From positions 1 to 50,138 of the forward strand of contig NZ_CAJVAS010000044.1 in the NCBI RefSeq assembly GCF_910593845.1: 50,138 nucleotides of DNA, read 5' to 3'. This stretch comes from Paenibacillus solanacearum (GTDB lineage Bacteria > Bacillota > Bacilli > Paenibacillales > NBRC-103111). Below are positions 44,227-50,138 of the stretch, piece after piece. The notes under the pieces are model-generated. The model saw only the letters and a program-made list of their open reading frames with translations, ran no database searches and was not told the DNA's origin. The position numbers were made by a program, and so were the translations under genes. How positions within the stretch are numbered: position 1 is the stretch's first letter; every line of letters begins with the position of its first letter.

Positions 44227-45549
44227 ATGAGGATAAATGATCCGGTTATGGAAATAATTCAAATGATCACGATAACCGCTGCGGCAAAGGAGGAATTGCT
44301 CATTCCCGTTCTTCGTTATGGAACAACCACGCTTTCGGTATCGATTCCCCAAGCGTACGACACGATTACATACGTTGCGCATGATCGCGACATGCCGGAT
44401 GAGCAAAGCTCCTTGCAGCGGATCCGGCATGCGCTGGAAGTCCCTATCGGTTCTTCGCCTTTGCGTGAGCTTGCCGCCGGCAAAACGAGCGCCGTCATCC
44501 TCGTCAGCGACGGCACGCGGCTATGTCCGACCCCTCTGCTGCTCGGACCGCTCCTGGAAGAGCTGAACGCCGCCGGCATCGCAGATCATGCGATCGACAT
44601 CGTCGTTGCCCTAGGGCTTCACCGAAAGCATACTGCGGAAGAGTTGGAGCGGCTGGTCGGAGCGGAAGCTTATCGCCGAATTCGGGTCCATAACCATTCG
44701 CCCCTGGACGAAGACTGCGTGCATGTCGGCACGACATCGTTCGGAACCCCGGTGGAGATCAACCGGCTCGTAGCGGAGGCCTCCTTGCGCATTGCGACCG
44801 GCAATATCGAACCTCACGCGCTGGTCGGCGTGTCCGGTGGCGTCAAGGCGATGATCCCCGGTGTAGCTTCTCATCGCTGTATCGAAGCGAATCACGGTTT
44901 ATCTTTGCAAGTAAAAGCGGTGCCCGGCGATCCGGATAATGCCATCCATCACGACTTGGAACAATCGTTGGCCTTTGTACCGGTTCATTTTCTGCTGAAT
45001 GTCATCGTGGATCATGACCGGCATGTCCTTCATGCGGTAGCAGGCCATATTATCGATGCGCATCGTGCCGGCGTATCGGAAGCGGCCAAGCTTTTTGTCG
45101 TTCCCATAAAGAAGCGATACGATGTCGTCGTTGTCTCTGCCGGCGGCGCGCCCAAGGATCGGCAGCTTTATCAATCGCTCAAAGCGCTTCGCAACGCGGC
45201 CTCGATCGCAAAACCCGGAGGAACGCTGATCCTCGTCGCCGAATGCCCGGAAATGCTCGGCAACGGCATCTTCCAATTTTGGATCGACACGATAACGGAC
45301 CGGGATCGAATGGTAGCTATGCTGAAGCAAAGCTTCGTTGTCGGTGCACATAAAATTCTGCATATGGACGAAATCCTGCGAAGCCACAAAGTCTATTTGC
45401 ATTCGTCCATGCCGGAGCATGTCACGGAGCTTCTCGGTTTTGTTCCGGCCCCGGACGTAGAGGCCGTCATCGCCTCTGAACTTCGCCCGCCGGATGCTAC
45501 CATTGCGGTTATGCCATTCGGCGCGCTGACGTATCCGACAAGCGGCTAG
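44227..45549 (+). CDS. larA: LarA-family nickel-pincer lactate racemase-like protein
   Basis: 440 residues from ATG 44227. The LarA residues are kept: VSDGTRLCPTP, His132 in GLHRKH, Lys207 in SGGVKAMIPG (attachment of the NPN cofactor in LarA) and His223 in ANHGL, with the family's 75 and 16 residue spacing. So the protein may racemise or epimerise a 2-hydroxy acid; substrate unknown, as LarA homologues vary. The start is uncertain: the upstream ATG lacks a good ribosome site, while AAAGGAGG at 44286-44293 is spaced for ATT 44302 or close to TTG 44296. LarB/C/E genes for the cofactor are not seen here. Confidence 0.75.
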   Translation: MRINDPVMEIIQMITITAAAKEELLIPVLRYGTTTLSVSIPQAYDTITYVAHDRDMPDEQSSLQRIRHALEVPIGSSPLRELAAGKTSAVILVSDGTRLCPTPLLLGPLLEELNAAGIADHAIDIVVALGLHRKHTAEELERLVGAEAYRRIRVHNHSPLDEDCVHVGTTSFGTPVEINRLVAEASLRIATGNIEPHALVGVSGGVKAMIPGVASHRCIEANHGLSLQVKAVPGDPDNAIHHDLEQSLAFVPVHFLLNVIVDHDRHVLHAVAGHIIDAHRAGVSEAAKLFVVPIKKRYDVVVVSAGGAPKDRQLYQSLKALRNAASIAKPGGTLILVAECPEMLGNGIFQFWIDTITDRDRMVAMLKQSFVVGAHKILHMDEILRSHKVYLHSSMPEHVTELLGFVPAPDVEAVIASELRPPDATIAVMPFGALTYPTSG

Positions 45550-45710
45550 CATGGCCGCCTATGATGGGACACCTGTCATGTTAAAAGTCCGTTGCGCTGC
45601 GCCAATATTTGTGAGCGGGAATGCCAATGCCCGGCTGTCGTTATCTTTCTTCAACGTGCAAAATCACTTTCGAACTTTCATGTTCAACTATCCCGGGAGG
45701 CGGTTTATTT

Positions 45711-46103
45711 ATGAATTGGGGCCATTGGCCAATGGATCGGGCCATATTTGTATTTGTCGGTATCGCTTTTTTGGCCCTCTGGGGGCAAGTCACGCTGTCT
45801 CACTATCGACAAAATTTTCACCACAAATCGATGTGGGCCCCCGTCATAACGGCTCCGTTATTCAGCCTGACGGCGTTTGCGCTCGCCGCGGCGAAGCTGG
45901 AGTGGCTGATGTCGTTATTTTCATACTTGATGTGGCTTGGCGTAGTCATCGGAGGCACCGGCTTCTATTACCACTTCCATGGCGTCGGAGTGCGTGTCGG
46001 CGGTTACACGATGCGTAATTTCCTCGTCGGTCCCCCGGTCGCGCTGCCTGTAATGTTCAGCGCGCTCAGTGCGCTTGGTCTCATTGCATATTATTGGAGG
46101 TAG
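45711..46103 (+). CDS. Small membrane protein of a GMC dehydrogenase operon
   Basis: 130 residues with about four membrane segments (AIFVFVGIAFLALWGQVTL, PVITAPLFSLTAFALAAA, LMSLFSYLMWLGVVIGG, PPVALPVMFSALSALGLIAY). HFHGVG between helices 3 and 4 is a histidine-rich turn. ATG 45711 has GGGAGGCGG before it. It is not a cytochrome: no CxxCH. It precedes the gluconate-dehydrogenase subunit 3-like gene by 3 bp, so it probably anchors or feeds electrons from that enzyme. Family not recognised. Confidence 0.8.
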   Translation: MNWGHWPMDRAIFVFVGIAFLALWGQVTLSHYRQNFHHKSMWAPVITAPLFSLTAFALAAAKLEWLMSLFSYLMWLGVVIGGTGFYYHFHGVGVRVGGYTMRNFLVGPPVALPVMFSALSALGLIAYYWR

Positions 46104-46106
46104 GCT

Positions 46107-46715
46107 ATGAAGCGTACGTCCCGCTATCCTTTTTTTGACGTGATGAACGAACAGATGACCTGGGATAACCACACCCGCGCCATCATCAACTCCCGGACGC
46201 ATCCGAAGGGTGAACATGCCTTCCTGACGACCGTAGAGGCCGAAATGCTGCGCTCCTGGTGCTCGCTGTTAATGGATGATGCCCGGCCCGAAGTGATGCA
46301 GCATGTCATCGACCACTTCGATCAGACGCTCGTTTCAAGCCAAGAAAGCCAGCGAAAATACGGCGAGCCACCGCTGCCACAGTTGATCCGAGATGGACTT
46401 CATGCGCTGGATCAAGCATGCCAGTCGATGTTTACGGAACATTTTTTCCATTTGGAGACCCCGCGGCAGCTGCAAATCATGACCGAGATTAGCGAAGGGC
46501 AGGCTGCTCCGGCGGAATATTGGAAATCCGTGCCGCAAACCGCCTTTTTTCTAAAAATGCTTTCGACTACGATTGACGCTTATTATTCCCATCCGAAAAT
46601 ATGGTCGGATATCGGCTATGCCGGACCAGCCTATCCCCGGGGTTATATTCGGATGGATCTCGGCCAGCTCGATCCCTGGGAGCCGAAGGAGGATACGAAA
46701 AAAAATGAGGCGTAA
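46107..46715 (+). CDS. Gluconate 2-dehydrogenase subunit 3 family protein
   Basis: 202 residues. FLTTVEAEMLRSWCSLLMDD and the pattern QLIRDGLHALDQACQSMFTE with YWKSVPQTAFFLKMLSTTID resemble the gamma subunit that pairs with GMC flavoproteins. No Tat signal seen at the start (MKRTSRYPFFDVM), unlike many family members. It overlaps the start of the GMC gene by 11 bases. Confidence 0.8.
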   Translation: MKRTSRYPFFDVMNEQMTWDNHTRAIINSRTHPKGEHAFLTTVEAEMLRSWCSLLMDDARPEVMQHVIDHFDQTLVSSQESQRKYGEPPLPQLIRDGLHALDQACQSMFTEHFFHLETPRQLQIMTEISEGQAAPAEYWKSVPQTAFFLKMLSTTIDAYYSHPKIWSDIGYAGPAYPRGYIRMDLGQLDPWEPKEDTKKNEA

Positions 46716-48279
46716 ATATGCGGGAGAAACGGTCGACGCCGTTATCGTCGGGGCGGGCGCCGCGGGAGGCGTACTGGCCAAAGAGCTCAGCGAACACGGC
46801 ATGAAGGTCGTTATCCTTGACGCCGGACCGCAGCGTGATGCGCAGCGCGATTTTGCCAGCGATGAGTTATCGATGCAAAGCCTCGGCTGGCAGGATACCC
46901 GCATCGTCGGTGGAAGCGATCCTCTGCAGATGGGTCACAATAATTCGGGCTACGGCATCGGCGGCGGCACGGTTCACTTTACCGGCGTTTTTTTACGGTT
47001 TCATGAATCCGACTTTCAAACCCGCACCATTGACGGCGTCGGGGAGGATTGGCCGATTACGTATGATGATCTTGAGCCGTACTACGCCAAGATTGAAAAA
47101 GAAATTGCCGTTTCCGGGCCGAAGCAATTCCCTTGGGGGCGATTTCACGGGCCGTATCCTTACCCGGAACGGGATCCAATCAGCCCCAATGCGCAAATCT
47201 TCTCTATCGGATGCGAACAGCTCGGCATCCCGTGGGTCGTTACGCCGCTCGCCATTTTATCGGCGCCCTTCGAAGATCGGCCGCCCTGTATCAATCGAGG
47301 CTTTTGCAATCAGGGCTGTATGCCGAATGCAAAATTCAGCACGCTGATTGTCCATATTCCCAAAGCAGTTCGAGCCGGCGCCGAAGTACTTGCCAACTGT
47401 AGGGTCACGCAAGTGAATACGGGAGCCGACGGTCGCGTAACCGGCGTCACCTTCGTGCATGAAGGGCAGACCTACGAGCAGCGCGCCAAGCTCGTCATCT
47501 TGAGCGCACATGTGGTGGAAACACCGCGTTTGCTTCTCCATTCGGCCAATGCGCTGTACCCTCAAGGACTGGCTAACAGCAGCGGATGGGTGGGGAAGGC
47601 ATTTATGACCCATAGCAGTCATGATGTATATGCACGCTTTAATAGGGAGATCCGACTTTATAAAGGCACGCCGGTGTTGGCTACGACTCAGCATTTTTAC
47701 GACACCTCGCCGGAGCGTGATTTTGTAAGAGGATATACGCTTCATGCTCACGGCGCCAGACCGCTTGGTTTCGCCCAAGGCATCGCTCAATCCGGGGGAG
47801 ACCAGCCGGTGTGGGGCAAGAAGCTGCGTGAAACGATGCTAGATTATAATTACTACGCCCGGATAACACTTGTCGGCGAAGTGCTGCCTGATCCGGCTAA
47901 CGCCATAACGCTGAGCGAGGAGAAAGACTCTTTTGGAGTGCCGCGAGCGAAGGTAACGTTCAGTTATGGACAGAACGATCTTCGTCTGATTCAACATGCC
48001 ATCGGGCAAATGAGCGATATATTGGAAGCAGCCGGGGGAAAAAGCGAGTTTGTCGTCCCCGACACTGCACATTTGATGGGCGGTTGTCGGATGGGACATG
48101 ATCCTGAGCAATCGGTTGTTAATTCTTACGGACAAACGCATGACATTCCAAATTTGTTTATTTGTGACGCGAGCATTTTCGTCACATCCAGCGGGGGAAA
48201 CCCGACCAACACCGTGATGGCACTGGCCTCCAGAACCGCGCAATATATAAAGGAAAAATCAGCTCGGCTTGAACTGTAG
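46705..48279 (+). CDS. GMC-family FAD oxidoreductase
   Basis: 524 residues. AVIVGAGAAGGVLAKELSEH is the FAD-binding start, GYGIGGGTVHFTG the second FAD contact, and TAHLMGGCRMGHDPEQSVVN with SSGGNPTNTVMALASR the C-terminal active-site and FAD region. Four Cys (ECGC-like arrangement in NRGFCNQGCMPN) are also present. In gluconate or sugar dehydrogenases this subunit oxidises the sugar alcohol or acid. ATG 46705 is chosen because GAAGGAGGATACG precedes it and the FAD motif then starts at residue 11; the frame is open to 46573. No cytochrome c subunit follows. Confidence 0.88.
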   Translation: MRRKYAGETVDAVIVGAGAAGGVLAKELSEHGMKVVILDAGPQRDAQRDFASDELSMQSLGWQDTRIVGGSDPLQMGHNNSGYGIGGGTVHFTGVFLRFHESDFQTRTIDGVGEDWPITYDDLEPYYAKIEKEIAVSGPKQFPWGRFHGPYPYPERDPISPNAQIFSIGCEQLGIPWVVTPLAILSAPFEDRPPCINRGFCNQGCMPNAKFSTLIVHIPKAVRAGAEVLANCRVTQVNTGADGRVTGVTFVHEGQTYEQRAKLVILSAHVVETPRLLLHSANALYPQGLANSSGWVGKAFMTHSSHDVYARFNREIRLYKGTPVLATTQHFYDTSPERDFVRGYTLHAHGARPLGFAQGIAQSGGDQPVWGKKLRETMLDYNYYARITLVGEVLPDPANAITLSEEKDSFGVPRAKVTFSYGQNDLRLIQHAIGQMSDILEAAGGKSEFVVPDTAHLMGGCRMGHDPEQSVVNSYGQTHDIPNLFICDASIFVTSSGGNPTNTVMALASRTAQYIKEKSARLEL

Positions 48280-48305
48280 CATCTATATGTAACTTTCCAT
48301 CATGC

Positions 48306-48335
48306 AGGATCTTCCTTTTCTTTAAAGGAGATCCT
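48306..48335 (+). terminator. Terminator of the GMC operon
   Basis: AGGATCTTCCTTT / AAAGGAGATCCT (one bulge) followed after a few bases by TTT and TTTTT. Confidence 0.75.
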
Positions 48336-48388
48336 CGTTTACTTTTTACAGAGGGAACCGATACAATAGAAAGAAAAGGAGGATTGGC

Positions 48389-48706
48389 ATGGCTATTGTA
48401 GAGGTAACGGTCATCCCGATCGGCACCGCAACGACCAGTCTAAGCGGGTATGTAGCCGATCTGCATCGATTGCTGGAGGAAGCCCCGGAAGCGATCCGAT
48501 TTGAAATGACTTCGATGAGCACGATTATTGAAGGAGAGCTTGCCGATTTGCTGCAGGTCATCCATCGGCTACATGAAGCACCGTTCCATCAAGGCGCCTC
48601 ACGCGTATCCACTTCGGTCAAAATTGATGATCGCCGCGATAAAACGGCTTCTATGGAACAAAAGCTTCGTTCGGTACAGGAGAAGCTCGATAACCGTCCG
48701 AAATAG
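48389..48706 (+). CDS. MTH1187 / YkoF-family thiamine-binding protein
   Basis: 105 residues. MAIVEVTVIPIGTATTSLSG and FEMTSMSTIIEGELADLLQV are the two halves of this ferredoxin-like fold, which binds thiamine or its hydroxymethylpyrimidine part and is probably part of a salvage route. ATG 48389 has AAAGGAGGATTGGC before it. It is alone between terminators. Confidence 0.88.
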   Translation: MAIVEVTVIPIGTATTSLSGYVADLHRLLEEAPEAIRFEMTSMSTIIEGELADLLQVIHRLHEAPFHQGASRVSTSVKIDDRRDKTASMEQKLRSVQEKLDNRPK

Positions 48707-48767
48707 CGCACGCCTGTTGAACAGCGGTCGTACCCAATATATGATTCATCTGCTATCGCATGAAGCC

Positions 48768-48794
48768 GAAGCCAGCGATCTGTGCGCTGGCTTC
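48768..48794. repeat. Perfect hairpin after the thiamine-binding gene
   Basis: GAAGCCAGCG-ATCTGTG-CGCTGGCTTC, 10-bp arms, no U-run on either strand. It may end the thiamine-binding gene's message or flank the structured stretch at 48.9 kb. Confidence 0.6.
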
Positions 48795-48879
48795 GAATAC
48801 GCTATCCCACAGTGTCTTCCTCCGATTTGACCACGGAAGAGGGCTCTTTATTATTCTTACGCATTTCATTCCTTCGCGC

Positions 48880-49090
48880 TAACTACTGATGCTTTCCGTT
48901 TGAATGGCCCCATACCTCGCAAGGTTGCCACAGGACGGAAACATGTAAGAGCTTGACCGGACCCGTTGCTCAGCACCGAAACACGCGCCTGAGGTTCGTA
49001 CGCGCGGCCTGCACTTAAACCACAACCTAGTGAGCGAGCCTGCAGCCCGCTACCCGATGTTCAGCAGGTAGAGGAAGTCTGGCCCCCCAG
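48880..49090. other. Structured non-coding stretch upstream of the tRNA cluster terminator (possible ncRNA)
   Basis: No coding frame stands out. Long-range arms CTCGC-A-AGGTTG (48916-48927) and CAACCT-AGTGA-GCGAG (49023-49038) can pair, enclosing CGCGC/GCGCG (48984-49006), and CTACC/GGTAG (49050-49071) forms a separate hairpin. The GC-rich, unbroken layout is RNA-like. I could not match it by eye to RNase P, SRP or 6S RNA. The strand is unknown. It could also be spacer of a broken rRNA operon. Confidence 0.4.
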
Positions 49091-49111
49091 CTAAACACGC
49101 CATATAACAAC

Positions 49112-49136
49112 AAAAAAGAGACCGTTAAGGTCTCTT
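49112..49136 (-). terminator. Terminator of the tRNA cluster
   Basis: On the minus strand AAGAGACC-TTAAC-GGTCTCTTTTTT, 16 bases after tRNA-Lys. Confidence 0.9.
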
Positions 49137-49151
49137 CACATTTTCACCTAA

Positions 49152-49227
49152 TGGTGAGCCATGTAGGACTCGAACCTACGACACCCTGATTAAAAGTCAG
49201 GTGCTCTACCAACTGAGCTAATGGCTC
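49152..49227 (-). tRNA. tRNA-Lys (TTT)
   Basis: Acceptor GAGCCAT/ATGGCTC, anticodon loop CTTTTAA, T-arm AGGTTCGAGTCCT, CCA encoded. Last gene of the cluster. Confidence 0.97.
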
Positions 49228-49235
49228 ATACTACA

Positions 49236-49321
49236 TGGTGGAGGCTGATGGATTCGAACCACCGAACTCGTCAGAGAACAGATTTACAGTCTGCTGCGTT
49301 TGGCCACTTCGCTAAGCCTCC
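49236..49321 (-). tRNA. tRNA-Tyr (GTA)
   Basis: Acceptor GGAGGCT/AGCCTCC, anticodon loop CTGTAAA, a long variable arm (class II tRNA), CCA encoded. Confidence 0.97.
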
Positions 49322-49337
49322 ATGTTGTATGGAACAA

Positions 49338-49413
<76 letters not shown>

Positions 49414-49462
49414 ATACAATATATTATGCTGTAGTTGTTGCACTTCCTATACAGGCAATCAA

Positions 49463-49539
49463 TGGCGGAGCCGACGGGATTCGAACCCGCGGTCTCCTGC
49501 GTGACAGGCAGGCATGTTAGGCCTCTACACCACGGCTCC
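49463..49539 (-). tRNA. tRNA-Asp (GTC)
   Basis: Acceptor GGAGCCG/CGGCTCC with discriminator G, anticodon loop CTGTCAC, CCA encoded. Confidence 0.97.
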
Positions 49540-49554
49540 ACAATTAGATTGAAC

Positions 49555-49630
<76 letters not shown>

Positions 49631-49646
49631 ATATGGATTGAATTCA

Positions 49647-49722
49647 TGGTGGAGGCTGACGGGATCGAACCGCCGACCCTCTGCTTGTAAGGCAGATGCT
49701 CTCCCAGCTGAGCTAAGCCTCC
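49647..49722 (-). tRNA. tRNA-Val (TAC)
   Basis: Acceptor GGAGGCT/AGCCTCC, anticodon loop CTTACAA, CCA encoded. It shares its acceptor stem sequence with the tRNA-Tyr of this cluster. Confidence 0.97.
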
Positions 49723-49735
49723 ATGAAAATAAATT

Positions 49736-49812
49736 TGGTAGCGGCAGAGGGGATCGAACCCCCGACCTTACGGGTATGAACCGTACGCTCTAGCCAGCTG
49801 AGCTACGCCGCC
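49736..49812 (-). tRNA. tRNA-Met (CAT), elongator type
   Basis: GGCGGCG pairs with TGCCGCT through two G-U pairs; the first pair is not the C-A mismatch of an initiator tRNA. Anticodon loop TTCATAC; CCA encoded. Sequence is close to the elongator Met tRNA of Bacillus. Confidence 0.92.
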
Positions 49813-49823
49813 ATAATATACTA

Positions 49824-49911
49824 CGGAGAGAGAGGGATTCGAACCCTCGCACCACTTACGCAGTCTAACCCCTTAGCAGAGGGTCCCCTTGAGCCACTTG
49901 GGTATCTCTCC
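49824..49911 (-). tRNA. tRNA-Ser (GCT)
   Basis: Acceptor GGAGAGA/TCTCTCC with discriminator G, anticodon loop CTGCTAA, long variable arm. Unlike the other seven, CCA is not encoded (TAG follows). First tRNA after the 23S gene. Confidence 0.96.
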
Positions 49912-50026
49912 AAGATCGATAAATCAGGAATTATTCCCTGAAAACTGGATCGAAACGGGCAACAAAAGTCAAATGCTGAATCTTTAGCTACTGCTTCCGA
50001 AGCTAGCTTCCCTTCGAAAAGCTCTT
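49912..50026 (-). other. Spacer between 23S rRNA and tRNA-Ser
   Basis: Contains CAGTTTTCAGGGAATAAT (minus strand), typical of Bacillales rRNA spacers, and inverted repeats around GAAGCTAGCTTC that could be RNase III substrates. No 5S rRNA gene is present in it. Confidence 0.7.
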
Positions 50027-50138
50027 GGATAAGCCCTCGACCGATTAGTATTCGTCAGCTCCACACGTTACCGCGCTTCCACCCCGAACCTATCTACCTC
50101 GTCGTCTACAAGGGGTCTTACATACTGGGAAATCTCAT
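50027..50138 (-). rRNA. 23S ribosomal RNA, 3' end (partial)
   Basis: The minus strand reads the conserved 23S end: ATGTAAGACCCCTTGTAGAC, GTGTGGAGCTGACGAATACT, then AATCGGTCGAGGGCTTATCC. The gene continues beyond the window. Confidence 0.95.

Noticed and set aside
48880..49090. Assignment of the structured stretch to RNase P RNA because of TAGAGGAAGTCTGG
   Set aside because: RNase P has GAGGAAAGTCC and is about 400 nt with further conserved blocks; these are absent.

Overview
The window looks like chromosome of a Paenibacillus-like member of the Bacillota. The Bacillus-type gene orders cggR-gap-pgk-tpiA-gpmI-eno, rapZ-yvcK-whiA-crh, hprK-lgt-ppaX-yvoF and secG/rnr/smpB/ssrA are present. Shine-Dalgarno sites are strong AGGAGG types. 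CtsR and CggR operators match the Firmicute consensus, the HisG is the short HisZ-dependent form, and the secreted protein with a copper-amine-oxidase-like stalk domain is typical of Paenibacillus. No 16S rRNA is present, so the genus is an inference. Most genes lie on the minus strand.

Region 1-4.4 kb is a decayed, AT-rich accessory island abutting the 3' end of ssrA (tmRNA). It holds a transposase tail, a 5'-truncated GmrSD-type DUF262/DUF1524 restriction gene, an IS630-like fragment and three overlapping unknown genes (2.1-4.2 kb), all broken by stops or frameshifts. An imperfect repeat of about 78 bp, including a near-identical terminator hairpin, flanks the inner part (1399-1475 and 4317-4396) and suggests integration beside ssrA. 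Region 4.4-10.4 kb is trans-translation and RNA decay (ssrA, smpB, rnr), secG, a sugar-phosphate isomerase-like gene and an M50 peptidase. Region 10.6-17.9 kb is the glycolytic cggR operon with its operator and promoter. A divergent tRNA-Arg(CCG) and CtsR-controlled clpP follow on the plus strand.

Region 19-28.4 kb holds a secreted stalk/PKD protein, a crh-like gene with a histidine at position 15, whiA, yvcK, rapZ, a ROK glucokinase, trxB and the TPR protein yvcD. Region 28.5-36.4 kb is a second-type prs gene and a histidine operon (hisZ-G-D-B-H-F-IE plus a PHP phosphatase) from which hisA is missing. Region 36.7-41.7 kb is yvoF, ppaX, lgt, hprK, an HxlR regulator and an MsmX-like sugar ABC ATPase. 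Carbon control is a theme: HprK, the Crh-like protein, CggR, glucokinase and MsmX all lie within 25 kb.

Region 41.7-48.8 kb is accessory metabolism: a PucR/CdaR-type regulator, a secreted double NlpC/P60 protein whose first domain has lost its catalytic residues, a LarA-family protein, a three-gene GMC dehydrogenase operon and a thiamine-binding protein. Region 48.8-50.1 kb is a structured non-coding stretch, eight tRNA genes and the 3' end of a 23S rRNA gene, all read on the minus strand. I saw no CRISPR array. I cannot point to a clearly new intact system. The best candidates for something undescribed are the ruined three-gene cassette near ssrA, the long-hairpin element between gap and pgk, and the structured stretch beside the tRNA cluster.
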